Assembly: GCA_016715365.1 (NCBI GenBank)
Contig: JADKAM010000005.1
Location: forward strand, 186,001 to 250,000
Origin: Chitinophagaceae bacterium
Lineage (GTDB): Bacteria; Bacteroidota; Bacteroidia; Chitinophagales; Chitinophagaceae
Reading direction: 5' to 3'
Length of the DNA: 64,000 nt
Both the position numbers and the translations under genes were made by a program. Below the pieces are notes generated by a model that made no database searches, had not been told where the DNA came from, and saw only the letters and a program-made list of their open reading frames with translations. Below are positions 7,843 to 16,284 of the stretch, piece by piece. The first letter of the stretch is position 1. Each line of letters begins with the position of its first letter.

Positions 7843-8271
7843 TTAAGTATAGGTGACTACTGCATACAGAAAACTAAGGATAAAAACTACAATACCCGTA
7901 TAAAAAATATAGGAACCAACCTCTCTTGAGGGTTCGTCGTATTCAAAATATTTTTTGCCGGTATATTTACTTTTTACTTTGGAAAAAGCATAATTGTAGC
8001 CAATATAAAGGCCAAGCAACCCTAAAACAAATACCCATCCAAAAACCTGCCCTCCCAGGCTGGCGGCTGTGCCTTTCGACAACAATTCATGTTCTTCATT
8101 AATAGCTTGTTGCTTTCTTATGCTAATATCATCGGGTAATATTTTTCTTTCACCCAGTTCGGTTTCCACAGCAGTCAACATCTCAGGGCTCCATTCATCA
8201 AATTCATAAACCATTTTAAGTAATTCATCATTTGATTTGAGTTGTAGTGTTTCCGTATACTGGTTACTCAT
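7843..8271 (-). CDS. Membrane protein of unknown function
   Basis: I do not recognise this 142-residue protein. The N-terminal half (residues 1-70) is soluble and helical, with LKSNDELLKMVYEFDEWSPEMLTAVETELGERKI, a pattern seen in small Bacteroidota proteins that precede membrane segments. Two transmembrane helices follow at about 77-97 and 119-139, separated by a basic loop. It therefore probably sits in the inner membrane with a cytoplasmic N-terminal domain. It is a single gene between valS and aqpZ with its own candidate promoter. Confidence 0.65.
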   Translation of the reverse strand: MSNQYTETLQLKSNDELLKMVYEFDEWSPEMLTAVETELGERKILPDDISIRKQQAINEEHELLSKGTAASLGGQVFGWVFVLGLLGLYIGYNYAFSKVKSKYTGKKYFEYDEPSREVGSYIFYTGIVVFILSFLYAVVTYT

Positions 8272-8310
8272 GCAGAAGATAATTTATCTTTCAGGAATAA
8301 TAATCTTGTT

Positions 8311-8318
8311 CAAATATA
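8311..8318 (-). promoter_or_regulatory. -7 box TATATTTG
   Basis: The minus-strand octamer fits TAnnTTTG and is placed 40 bp before the ATG at 8271 of the unknown membrane protein. Confidence 0.35.
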
Positions 8319-8493
8319 ACAGTAGTTTTTGTAAAACAGGCTACAAAGTAAACCCAACACCAACAATACTTTAAGACAGTTTATTACATGCTTCAACCCA
8401 ATTTTGTGTTTAGGGTTTATGCCTATGCTGTAGTAATTTAAAAATTTGATTATCTTTCTGTAACCTTTTTAATAACGAACTAAAACTAATCAG

Positions 8494-9198
8494 ATGAAAA
8501 AACTTATTGCAGAATTTATCGGCACCTTTTCATTGGTGCTTTTTGGCTGCGGTGCAGCGGTTGTATCGGGCATTTCAACAACCGGACCGGCCGGAGTTGG
8601 CTTACTGGGTATATCGCTGGCATTTGGCCTTGCTGTGGTAGCCATGGCTTACGCTATTGGCCCTATTTCCGGTTGTCATATAAATCCTGCAATCAGCATA
8701 GCCATGCTGGCAGCGGGTAAAATGACAGCTAAAGATGCAGCAGGTTATGTGGTGGCACAAATTGCCGGTGCTGTTGCCGGAGCAGGCGTTTTATACATCA
8801 TTGTTTCAAGCCAGGCCGGGTTTGATAAATTAGGAGAATGGGGGCTTGGCTCCAACGGATGGGGTGAAGGTTACCTGGGCAATTATTCAATGATGGGTGC
8901 ATTTGTTACCGAAGCTGTTTTAACCTGTCTTTTTCTGCTGGTGATTTTCGGCACCACGTCAAAAGAAGGGAACGCAACCACTGCAGGACTTGCCATTGGC
9001 ATTAGCCTGGTACTTATTCACCTGGTGGCCATACCAATTACAGGAACTTCTGTTAACCCTGCACGTAGTATTGGGCCAGCAATTTTTGCCGGCGGAAAAG
9101 CATTAAGCCAGCTTTGGCTGTTTTTAGTGGCACCGGTAGTTGGCGGTTTACTGGGCGCTGTTATCTGGAAATATTTACTGGAAACAAAAGAAAAATAG
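8494..9198 (+). CDS. aqpZ: Aquaporin Z-type water channel
   Basis: This inner-membrane channel of the MIP family has 234 residues, the usual length, six membrane helices and the two half-helix NPA motifs: HINPA (64-66) and SVNPARS (about 188-190). The arginine after the second NPA and the small residues around it suggest a water-selective channel (AqpZ type) rather than a glycerol facilitator; this is inferred from the motif context. The N-terminus MKKLIAEFIGTFSLVLFGCG is typical of the family. The gene stands alone and is followed by a strong intrinsic terminator. A near-consensus -7 box (TATCTTTC) lies around 8451. Confidence 0.93.
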   Translation: MKKLIAEFIGTFSLVLFGCGAAVVSGISTTGPAGVGLLGISLAFGLAVVAMAYAIGPISGCHINPAISIAMLAAGKMTAKDAAGYVVAQIAGAVAGAGVLYIIVSSQAGFDKLGEWGLGSNGWGEGYLGNYSMMGAFVTEAVLTCLFLLVIFGTTSKEGNATTAGLAIGISLVLIHLVAIPITGTSVNPARSIGPAIFAGGKALSQLWLFLVAPVVGGLLGAVIWKYLLETKEK

Positions 9199-9214
9199 GC
9201 GACTGTTTTTATTT

Positions 9215-9262
9215 ATCCCAAAGTACACAAAGGAAGCACGTGGCTTTGTGGGATTTTTTTTT
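9215..9262 (+). terminator. Intrinsic terminator of aqpZ
   Basis: A stem built from CACAAAG and CTTTGTG, extended by TCCCA/TGGGA across a small bulge, is followed by a run of nine Ts. It begins 17 bp after the aqpZ stop codon. Confidence 0.7.
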
Positions 9263-9293
9263 GAGACAATCTTTTACTGTTTATCCTGTGAAA

Positions 9294-9710
9294 TTAAAAC
9301 GGCTGTGTTTCCTTTGAAGTCTTTACATCTCTTGTATTTTTTTGAACAGCAATGGCCGAAAATAAACTCAGCACAAAGCTCATGGCATAAAAACCTTTTT
9401 CACTTCTCAGCAGCTCTGCATTCCATAAACCTACGGTGAGTAATACAATTGATAACAAAGTAGTGAACCATGCAATACCGTAATACAGGTTTGTAACCGG
9501 AATGCCTTCCAGCTGATCACGCACTGCTTTCTGAACAGAAATGGCAGAAAAAAGCCCGAACATTAAAACGGTGAAATAATATCCTTTTTCATTCAGTTGC
9601 ATGTCGGCATTCCATAAGCCGATGATGAATGCAATGGTGCCAACGAGAAAAGCTGTCCAGGATGCAGCAATAAAAGCCGCAGAAGGTTGATTGATTTGTT
9701 TTTGTTGCAT
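9294..9710 (-). CDS. yiaA: YiaA/YiaB family inner-membrane protein
   Basis: The 138-residue protein contains two tandem copies of a two-helix unit. Each repeats a pattern of FLVGTIAFIIGLWNAD..LNEKGYY and LLTVGLWNAELLRSEKGFY, with FSAIAVQK following. This is the YiaA/YiaB two-helix domain (E. coli YiaA and YiaB), found in the inner membrane and without a known function. The start is an ATG with a perfect -7 box 24 bp upstream. It is convergent to aqpZ and lies downstream of a Crp-type regulator gene, but its own promoter suggests independent transcription. Confidence 0.82.
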   Translation of the reverse strand: MQQKQINQPSAAFIAASWTAFLVGTIAFIIGLWNADMQLNEKGYYFTVLMFGLFSAISVQKAVRDQLEGIPVTNLYYGIAWFTTLLSIVLLTVGLWNAELLRSEKGFYAMSFVLSLFSAIAVQKNTRDVKTSKETQPF

Positions 9711-9733
9711 AATTTGTTTTATTGGTTATGAAA

Positions 9734-9741
9734 CAAAACTA
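9734..9741 (-). promoter_or_regulatory. -7 box TAGTTTTG for yiaA
   Basis: The minus-strand octamer fits TAnnTTTG, with the start codon 24 bp downstream. Confidence 0.4.
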
Positions 9742-9795
9742 TGGGTATGGGTTTCTTTAATTTTTGACTTATATCAAAAACCCAAAAAGCAAATG

Positions 9796-10359
9796 TTAAA
9801 ACCTGCTGCGGATGCGGCTGAGTGTTTCCTGGCTGATGCCCAGGTAAGAAGCAATAAAACCAAGCGGAACCCTTTCAACAATATGCGGAGCTTGTTGTAT
9901 CAGTTCTTCGTAACGTTCTTTGGCAGCTTTAAACTGTGCATTTACATATCTTTCTTCCAGCCTGATATAATATTTTTCGTAGGCAATGCGAACCAGCCTT
10001 TCTATATCGTGATGTTGGTTGAACAACTCTGTCAGCGTTTCTTTTGCAATGGCCCAAAGGGTGCAGCCTTCAATCAACTGAATATTTTCTACAGCCGCTT
10101 CGCCGGTAATAAAACTGTGAAAAGAAGTAACGAAATCTTTTTCAAAACCAAACCAATGCGTTATTTCTTTTCCATCCAGATTATAAAATCCACGCAGTGC
10201 ACCTTTTTCCAGGAAATACAAATGCCTGCACACATTGCCCTGTGTAAGCAGGAATTCATTTTTATTCATCGTAATTTCTGTAAAGCAGTTTTGCAAAGCA
10301 TTTTCAGCTTCGGTGCTCAGCCGGTGATAGGCAGTTATGTGTGATAAAAGTTGTTGCAA
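9796..10359 (-). CDS. Crp/Fnr family transcriptional regulator
   Basis: The 187-residue protein has an N-terminal cyclic-nucleotide-binding fold (about 15-120: FLLTQGNVCRHLYFLEKG, then WFGFEKDFVTSF) and a short C-terminal helix-turn-helix ending GFIASYLGISQETLSRIR. This is the compact Crp-type regulator common in Bacteroidota; the effector is unknown. There is no ATG near the N-terminus expected from the family. The best start is a TTG at 10359 (an ATT two codons further upstream is the alternative), 12 bp after the preceding gene, so the two are probably one transcript with translation of the regulator kept low by the weak start. Confidence 0.86.
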   Translation of the reverse strand: MQQLLSHITAYHRLSTEAENALQNCFTEITMNKNEFLLTQGNVCRHLYFLEKGALRGFYNLDGKEITHWFGFEKDFVTSFHSFITGEAAVENIQLIEGCTLWAIAKETLTELFNQHHDIERLVRIAYEKYYIRLEERYVNAQFKAAKERYEELIQQAPHIVERVPLGFIASYLGISQETLSRIRSRF

Positions 10360-10371
10360 TGCAATGGTTGG

Positions 10372-10986
10372 CTATTGTCTTTCCAGCAGTTTCTTTTTTT
10401 GTGCTTCGTATTCTTCTTTGGTTAAAGCACCGGCTTTGTACAGGTCGAATAGTTTTTTTATTTCATCGGCCACCAGTATTTTTCTTAAATCATCCGGTGC
10501 AGATTGTTTTTGGGGCTCAACAGCTGCCGGTTGTTTTGTTTGGGCTTTTACAGTTGGCTGGTTTGGCTTTGCTTTAAGTTGTTCAGGTATATTTAATTCA
10601 GAAGGTTGTCCGTCATAATCCTGTGTAGCCCTTTCAAAATTCACTAAAATATCAGCTTCTTCTTTCTTGCCATCTTTATAGGTTATGGTGCCTGCAATGC
10701 GGATGCTGTTATTATCTGCACCGGAATATTTATAAGCCTTGAGGTTTTTAACCAGCATGGTGCCATTTTGCAAAGTATAAGTATTGTTTTTGGCCATGTT
10801 TTGATGAAACTTAATAAAATTAAAATAGCCCGCTGCCGAAGTGCCGGTTGAAAACTGCAGGGTTTGCCCTTTATAAATTTTATATCCGCCGGTAGTGGTA
10901 AGTGTATCGTTCTGGAACGAGGGCAGGTTGTTTTGTGCAGTTGAAAACAGGGGGCCTAGCAGGAGTACAAATAATATTTTCTTCAT
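10372..10986 (-). CDS. Secreted SHOCT-domain protein, function unknown
   Basis: This 204-residue protein has a signal peptide (1-17, ending FSTAQ) and a beta-rich domain (about 25-125, including GTMLVKNLKAYKYSGADNN and AGTITYKDGKKEEADI). A charged linker rich in K, P and Q (about 130-165) follows, then a C-terminal SHOCT motif (EIKKLFDLYKAGALTKEEYE and QKKKLLERQ). SHOCT segments are short helical hairpins thought to mediate oligomerisation. The gene is 12 bp upstream of the Crp-type regulator and likely shares its transcript. The specific role is unknown. Confidence 0.72.
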   Translation of the reverse strand: MKKILFVLLLGPLFSTAQNNLPSFQNDTLTTTGGYKIYKGQTLQFSTGTSAAGYFNFIKFHQNMAKNNTYTLQNGTMLVKNLKAYKYSGADNNSIRIAGTITYKDGKKEEADILVNFERATQDYDGQPSELNIPEQLKAKPNQPTVKAQTKQPAAVEPQKQSAPDDLRKILVADEIKKLFDLYKAGALTKEEYEAQKKKLLERQ

Positions 10987-11105
10987 GGTGTAAATTATTA
11001 TTAAAGTAACGAAATATTATTTACAACATAAACACACGAATGAAAAGGCATCATCCATCCGTTTCAATAAAATAAATCCATTTTCCAATTTTGTAACTTT
11101 ACTGA

Positions 11106-11113
11106 TAATTTTG
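11106..11113 (+). promoter_or_regulatory. -7 box TAATTTTG, predicted leaderless start
   Basis: The octamer fits TAnnTTTG, and its G is 5 nt before the ATG at 11118. This is the same spacing as for the gene at 436 and for rnpB. Confidence 0.4.
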
Positions 11114-11117
11114 ACCA

Positions 11118-11999
11118 ATGCGTATATTGATCTCCCTGTTATTTATTTTTTCAGCGTTGCCGGTAAAGTCTCAAACACTGGCGCAATGGTCGCAATTGGT
11201 GAATTGGGATGGAGTGAGCCATTGGTCCAGATACCTGAGAACACATCCTGCTTACCAGGGGCCCAATGCTTTGCCGGTACCCAGGGTTGGTAATGGCCGC
11301 ATCGACAGCAGTTTCTTTATAAGTGCCGGGGGCAGTTTTCATTTTTCAAAAGGTGATAATACACAGAACTATACAGTATATGCAAATTATTGTCTTGTTA
11401 AGGAGTTGATATCAATGGATATTTATTGGGTGCCTTTTGAATACTACCAGCTTAGTCATGCTATGAAGGAAGAGCGGCGTATCTATCCGCAGTTTTATTA
11501 TGATAAGAAAGGAGAAGGTGAGATACATCTGAATACCAATATCCAGCTATTAAAGCGATGGAGAAAATATATAAACCTGAAAGCAAGGATTGGGTACCGC
11601 TTCCCAACTGGTTCGGGTTTTGGAGCTGCTCGTGATATTGATGCACCTGGATATTATTTTGACATATCATTTGGAAAACCCATCAGACATTCTGCATTAA
11701 CCTGGACAGGTATGCTGGGTTTTTATTCCTGGCATATTGAATCGGATAAAAATAACCAGGATGATGCCATATTGTTCGGCACCGGGTTGGTGTGGGATAA
11801 AAAAAGCTGGCGAATTGAGACCAATGTGGCAGGCTATATTGGTTACCTGGAAGACAGCGGAGATAAGCCTGTGGTGTTTCGTTTCAATGCAGAGAAAAGG
11901 ATCAAAAGATTTGGTCTGCTATTTGGTTTTCAGCAGGGCCTGCATGATTTTGATTACAGTACCGGAGAACTGGGTGTAAAATATATTATCAGCCGTTGA
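11118..11999 (+). CDS. Probable outer-membrane beta-barrel protein, unknown
   Basis: I do not recognise the family. The 293-residue protein has a signal peptide (1-18, ending PVKSQ) and a body made of alternating amphipathic strands with aromatic girdles (for example RWRKYINLKARIGYRF, SALTWTGMLGFYSW, WRIETNVAGYIGYL, KRFGLLFGFQQGL). It ends in an aromatic-hydrophobic strand (GELGVKYIISR). This is the look of an outer-membrane barrel, perhaps 12 strands. A glycine/phenylalanine-rich loop (FPTGSGFGAARD) sits mid-protein. It is convergent to the EEP-family gene, 9 bp apart. Confidence 0.65.
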   Translation: MRILISLLFIFSALPVKSQTLAQWSQLVNWDGVSHWSRYLRTHPAYQGPNALPVPRVGNGRIDSSFFISAGGSFHFSKGDNTQNYTVYANYCLVKELISMDIYWVPFEYYQLSHAMKEERRIYPQFYYDKKGEGEIHLNTNIQLLKRWRKYINLKARIGYRFPTGSGFGAARDIDAPGYYFDISFGKPIRHSALTWTGMLGFYSWHIESDKNNQDDAILFGTGLVWDKKSWRIETNVAGYIGYLEDSGDKPVVFRFNAEKRIKRFGLLFGFQQGLHDFDYSTGELGVKYIISR

Positions 12000-12008
12000 T
12001 TTCAGTCT

Positions 12009-12719
12009 TCATTCCTTATTAAAAGTTACCATTAGCGGCACATGGTCGCTGTATTGTTTCCAGCAATCAAAATCACCTATTTCTACCGATTGAATTTTAT
12101 TGGCCAGGTCGGATGATGCAAAACAATAATCGAGGTGATAGGGTTTGTCTTTATGCCGGTATAAATAATGCGTTGGATGCGCTTCGTTTCCCTGTACTTG
12201 TTTAAAATAAAGATGATAGCAACTGGTTATACCTTTTTTATGCAGAAGATCCACTACATGGGAGTGATTGCCGATGCGGCTTTTGCGATCCCAGATGGTA
12301 TTGCTGTTGAAGTCTCCGGCCAGTATGGTGTTCTTTTTGGATAGTTTGTAATGCTGCATGGCTTTCCAAACCTGCTCTACATAAACTCCATCGGGGTCAG
12401 CCGGATTGTTTGCCCACACAGCAAATAAAGTGAACTTATAATTATTGCCCGTAACTGCAATGGGAACAATCATTTTAAATGCCGGGTTGTGGGTTTTAAT
12501 AAGTTTAAACCTGAAATGGCTGTAAGAAAAAATGCCGAGCCCTTTGTTTTTATTTTCGCCAAACCAAAGCATATCGGTTGGCTTGGGTATATCATCGCTG
12601 AATTTTAATTTGTCGGGGTGCTCGCATTCAGGCACCACTAAAATATCCGGCTTGTAAGCCAGTACATGGGCTGCTTTTTTCCGAAAAGCCATATTGCAGT
12701 TCCAGGTGATTATTTTCAT
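12009..12719 (-). CDS. Endonuclease/exonuclease/phosphatase family protein
   Basis: The 236-residue protein carries the catalytic signatures of the EEP superfamily (exonuclease III, DNase I, sphingomyelinase): ITWNCNM at the N-terminus, the metal-binding glutamate in VVPECE, GDFNSN in the middle, HYLDYCFAS-like (YHLDYCFAS) near residue 200, and the terminal SDHVPL. It has no signal peptide, so a cytoplasmic phosphodiesterase or nuclease acting on DNA, RNA or phospho-compounds is likely; the substrate cannot be told from sequence. It follows the unknown gene at 12776-13573 by 56 bp on the same strand. Confidence 0.85.
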   Translation of the reverse strand: MKIITWNCNMAFRKKAAHVLAYKPDILVVPECEHPDKLKFSDDIPKPTDMLWFGENKNKGLGIFSYSHFRFKLIKTHNPAFKMIVPIAVTGNNYKFTLFAVWANNPADPDGVYVEQVWKAMQHYKLSKKNTILAGDFNSNTIWDRKSRIGNHSHVVDLLHKKGITSCYHLYFKQVQGNEAHPTHYLYRHKDKPYHLDYCFASSDLANKIQSVEIGDFDCWKQYSDHVPLMVTFNKE

Positions 12720-12775
12720 CGGAACATAAATGTAATACAGTTATCAGAAGAACGTAATTATAGTAAAGTGATTTT

Positions 12776-13573
12776 TTACAAATCGCCTTTTTCGCCTTCA
12801 ATCCATCTTTCCAGCATCACACGCTCTGAAGGCGACTGGTGAGTACCCCCTGCCAGGATATCCAGGAACCTGTCCCATAGATTTTTTTCTTCTTTAAATT
12901 CTTTTTTAAAATTCACCAGGGCTTTATAATAATCTTTCTGGTACACAACAGCTTCCTCATAAGTAAAATCCGGCGGTATCTGATCTACAATGATCTTGGT
13001 GATTTTGTTGAGTTCATCCGGCGAGTATCGTTCTATCATTTGCAGTAATATCCTGCATGAATCTACATGATCTATCAGGGATTGAACAAGCGGTTTTTGC
13101 ACCTGTTCAAATTCGTTCTGCCACTTTATAAATTGGGTTTCGGGCAATAATTTATATCCGGTGCTTATCGAATTTTTGGCAACCTCTTTTAATTGTTTTA
13201 CCTGTAAATTCAGTTCCTGCCAAAGCGCTGCAAAATCAGTTGTTTCTTTTTTCTCAATATTTTCTTTTGCTGTATTCAGTAAATCCTTAATGCCGGTAAC
13301 TGTTTTATTTGTTTCCGCTGCAGTAAGCTCCCAGTTTTCAGCAGCTTCCGGTGTAGTATGTGCTTCAACAATTTCCCAACCTGTTTTATTTACTTCCTCC
13401 AGATCTTTTTCAATCTGCAGCAGGTGGTTATAATCTTTCTGCAGCGTTGTGCCGAAATTTTTTATTGATAGCAAAGCCCGTAAGCCGGGGTTATGATTGG
13501 TATTTTCTTCCCTTAATGTCTGAGGGTTTTCCGACGGTACCTTAAGGTCAACCGGTTCCTGTAATGCGTCCAT
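12776..13573 (-). CDS. Helical protein of unknown function
   Basis: I do not recognise this 265-residue protein. It is acidic and mostly alpha-helical, with heptad-like stretches (about 50-75, LQKDYNHLLQIEKDLEEV; about 125-145, LWQELNLQVKQLKEV) suggesting coiled coils, and a C-terminal segment ERVMLERWIEGEKGDL. No signal peptide or membrane helix is seen, so it is probably cytoplasmic. I take the ATG at 13573; an in-frame GTG at 13606 would add 11 residues. It lies upstream of the EEP-family nuclease, a possible transcript partner. Confidence 0.62.
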   Translation of the reverse strand: MDALQEPVDLKVPSENPQTLREENTNHNPGLRALLSIKNFGTTLQKDYNHLLQIEKDLEEVNKTGWEIVEAHTTPEAAENWELTAAETNKTVTGIKDLLNTAKENIEKKETTDFAALWQELNLQVKQLKEVAKNSISTGYKLLPETQFIKWQNEFEQVQKPLVQSLIDHVDSCRILLQMIERYSPDELNKITKIIVDQIPPDFTYEEAVVYQKDYYKALVNFKKEFKEEKNLWDRFLDILAGGTHQSPSERVMLERWIEGEKGDL

Positions 13574-13833
13574 AAAGTAATTTTTGAATGATGTGATCTT
13601 TGTCACGTAAAGGTTTAATAATTGCCGGTTACAACTATTACATAATTGTGGAAGTTAGTTGCAGGTTTCACAGGTTTTTGGTGTTGCAGGTAGCATAAGT
13701 TTTTTCAGAAAGCCTTTTAAAATAGATTGGAGCAACAGGAATACAACCCTGCATAGTTTTCTTAAATGAAAAGAAGTTATGGAAGATATTACAGAAAAAT
13801 TTAGACAGATTTATTGCGTTTCCGGATATATAA
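13574..13833. other. Intergenic region, nothing recognised
   Basis: These 260 bp are AT-rich and lie between two minus-strand genes. I see no hairpin with a T run, no perfect -7 box and no plausible reading frame. Confidence 0.4.
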
Positions 13834-14853
13834 TTATTTTATTTCTTCTCCTTTAATACGTTTCCAGAAAATATCAAAGGAATGCCGGTTCCATTTTGCA
13901 AAGCGCCCACGCTGCACCACCAATCTGTTGTCAATATCGGGCTCTATATAGTAATGAAACGCAAATTCTTCTTTAGGATTTACCCAGCCGATTACCTGCC
14001 CAAACCTGAGGTCATTAAATACCAAAGTGTCTTTTCTTTTTTCAACTGTGTAATAACCCTGCGAAAAACGTATCAGTTGCAACACCTGCTGGTGATCTTT
14101 TGTATTGTTCAGTAAAGATGCATTGCGGGGAAAGTACTGCAGGCTTAATTTTTCGCTTTTATCAAATACCGAACGGTAGCCAATATAATAACCACTGTCG
14201 GTACCGGCGGCCACAAACCAAAGCCAGCTTTGCAAAGGTGCCGGGGTTGTAAAATAACTGTTGTATGATATTTCCTGTTTATGCAGTAACTTTTTTACAT
14301 CGTTGTTTATAATAACTTTGTTTACCACGCAGTAACTCAAATACAAAAAACAAAAGCCCAGTCCCAGGCGCCACCAGAATTTTCTTTTGTTGCTGAACGA
14401 TCTTAGTGCCAGCAGCATCATCAGGGCAATACCCGGCATAATAGAAAAGAAAGGATCTGCAACGTACACCACATTAAAGCTGATGCGGTAATGACTGAAG
14501 GGTTCAAACCACCCAACACCATAATTATTAAAAGCATCTAAAAAAATATGGGTAAGTATCACAGCAGCAAAAAAAGCCAGCCAGCGTTTAAAAGAAATAT
14601 TGTGCGGCCGGTGCCATTTCTCTGCAAAGAAAGCCATCAGGAAGGCGGTTGCAATGCCAAATAAAATGGAATGGGTAAAGCCCCGGTGGGCCAGTAAATT
14701 TTCGCTGGTATTGAGCCAGGTGGCTGCAATAAAATCTATATCGGGAATGCTTTGTGCCAGGGCGCCCCAGAGCATGGCTTTTTTGCCAACTTTGTGGCCG
14801 GCAAATGCTTCGCCCATGCAGGCACCTAATGCAATATGTGTGAGCGAATCCAT
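13834..14853 (-). CDS. YdjM-type membrane-bound metal-dependent hydrolase
   Basis: The 339-residue protein opens with MDSLTHIALGACMGEAF and contains PDIDF (about 38-42), LAHRGFTHS (about 54-62) and LTHIFLDAFNNYG (about 100-112). This is the conserved His/Asp set of the YdjM (DUF457) family of inner-membrane metal-dependent hydrolases. Four or more membrane helices lie between residues 60 and 200, and a soluble beta-rich C-terminal domain follows. E. coli YdjM is LexA-regulated; no SOS box is evident here. Substrate unknown. It is 61 bp downstream of the D-threonine-aldolase-like gene on the same strand. Confidence 0.82.
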   Translation of the reverse strand: MDSLTHIALGACMGEAFAGHKVGKKAMLWGALAQSIPDIDFIAATWLNTSENLLAHRGFTHSILFGIATAFLMAFFAEKWHRPHNISFKRWLAFFAAVILTHIFLDAFNNYGVGWFEPFSHYRISFNVVYVADPFFSIMPGIALMMLLALRSFSNKRKFWWRLGLGFCFLYLSYCVVNKVIINNDVKKLLHKQEISYNSYFTTPAPLQSWLWFVAAGTDSGYYIGYRSVFDKSEKLSLQYFPRNASLLNNTKDHQQVLQLIRFSQGYYTVEKRKDTLVFNDLRFGQVIGWVNPKEEFAFHYYIEPDIDNRLVVQRGRFAKWNRHSFDIFWKRIKGEEIK

Positions 14854-14914
14854 ATTGGCAATTTAGGTTATTTAAAAAGTAGGTGGGTTAATTTTTTGGG
14901 GAAACAAAAAAATG

Positions 14915-16030
14915 TCAGATAGTTATCTTCCTGTCTCTTGCTATGTTTTTCCAATCAGCACAGTATTGGCCGTTCTCTATAATTTTTATACTGTCGTACA
15001 AAGCAACAGTAGGGCAGATATGCCAGGGGATGCCATACAATATATCGCCGGGTGTAAACTTTGTTTCTGTTTTGTTTTCCAAAACCAAATGCTCTTCACT
15101 TTGTGAAATGGTATGTAAGCATTCAAACTCAGGAAAGAAAACCCTTTTGCTTATTTCATTTTCGGAGGCAACAGATTTGTGGCCGAGGTCGGTGCAGATT
15201 TTTTCTTCGCCCGGTAAGGAAACTACCCTGGTAAGTAATACAGCCGCAGGTATGAAATCCTGTTCGGGGCAAAGAACGGAATAACCCTGGTCCCAATAAA
15301 TAAATGTACCGGGACTGCATTCTATACTTTCTCTTTTACAATGAACAGAAAAAGCAGGAGAGCCACCGGCAATAATGATTGGTTTGGGTAATCGTGCAGC
15401 TTCAATTTTATTCACCAGCAATTCCACCAAAGCAAAAGCACCATCGCAGTTTTTTTTCTTTACTTCAAAATCAATATCCCGGATATGGCCATCGTATGCA
15501 TGCAGACCTTTGATGATGATACCGGCTGCGGTTGAACAATATTTATATAATTCCAGGGCTTCATCACCGGGATTGATACCGGTTCTGTTCATGCCGATAT
15601 TAAGATCGATATAAACCGGTACCTGTAAACCTGCTTCGGTAAATGCTTTGGATTGTGCAGCAGCAGCAACCATATTATCTGTAAGGCAGGAGAATATGGT
15701 GGCCGGGTATTTATTTATGAGTGCAATAAACCGGTGCAGCTTTGGCCCAACAGGCTGGTATGCCAGTAAAACATCTGTTGCTTTTTGTATGCCCAGCATT
15801 TCTGCCTCGGCAATGGTGGCGCATTTGAATTTGTAAATACCTGCATCTATCATCAGTTGTACCACTTGGGCGCACTTATGTGTTTTAACATGCGGACGAA
15901 GCCTGTTTAGATCGCCAATCATTTTTATGGCGGTTTGGATATTGGCTTTTACTCTATCGGGGTAAACCAATAATGCAGGGGAATCAATTTCGTTTGCATT
16001 GGAGATATGGAACCAGTTTGTTTCTGCCAT
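14915..16030 (-). CDS. D-threonine aldolase-like PLP enzyme
   Basis: The 371-residue protein has an alanine-racemase-type TIM barrel with LRPHVKTHK (about 44-52), whose first lysine should form the Schiff base with PLP. Further on are YIDLNIGMNRTGI and LHAYDGHIRD, GGSPAF in the phosphate-binding region, and a C-terminal metal-binding part with WHICPTV. This layout is that of D-threonine aldolase and D-serine dehydratase-like enzymes; I favour a D-TA family retro-aldol cleavage of D-beta-hydroxy amino acids. The start is an ATG. It may be transcribed with the downstream YdjM-type gene. Confidence 0.85.
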   Translation of the reverse strand: MAETNWFHISNANEIDSPALLVYPDRVKANIQTAIKMIGDLNRLRPHVKTHKCAQVVQLMIDAGIYKFKCATIAEAEMLGIQKATDVLLAYQPVGPKLHRFIALINKYPATIFSCLTDNMVAAAAQSKAFTEAGLQVPVYIDLNIGMNRTGINPGDEALELYKYCSTAAGIIIKGLHAYDGHIRDIDFEVKKKNCDGAFALVELLVNKIEAARLPKPIIIAGGSPAFSVHCKRESIECSPGTFIYWDQGYSVLCPEQDFIPAAVLLTRVVSLPGEEKICTDLGHKSVASENEISKRVFFPEFECLHTISQSEEHLVLENKTETKFTPGDILYGIPWHICPTVALYDSIKIIENGQYCADWKNIARDRKITI

Positions 16031-16077
16031 GGAATTCTATTAGACTTAAAGATATACAATCAACATTTGTTTTTCAA

Positions 16078-16114
16078 ACCTGCCGGCAGGCAGGTTCCGG
16101 ACACAGTCCGGAAG
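16078..16114. repeat. GC-rich palindromes in intergenic DNA
   Basis: Two adjacent palindromes stand out: CCTGCCGGCAGG (about 16080) and TTCCGGAC-ACA-GTCCGGAA (about 16096-16114, 8-bp perfect stem). The first shares its core with the hairpin in the tRNA-Cys fragment at 41463-41482. No T run follows either, so they are more likely repeats than terminators. The rest of the gap up to 16284 shows nothing I recognise. Confidence 0.5.
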
Positions 16115-16284
16115 AATTAAAACGACATCAAGTCATCCTCTCGGAAGATTTATGCCAGAAGGAGCCAGAAAGAGGAAATAGGGAACCAGGTCTTTTCGGT
16201 CATAAGTGTTTTGGAAATTATGTTTATGAAAGAATTTTTGCCAGGATTTAAATTATATTGATTTTTCATATAATTTACACCTCA

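Noticed and set aside
9691..10344. A 217-codon plus-strand open frame
   Set aside because: It is the antisense shadow of the Crp-type regulator gene, which has clear domain motifs.
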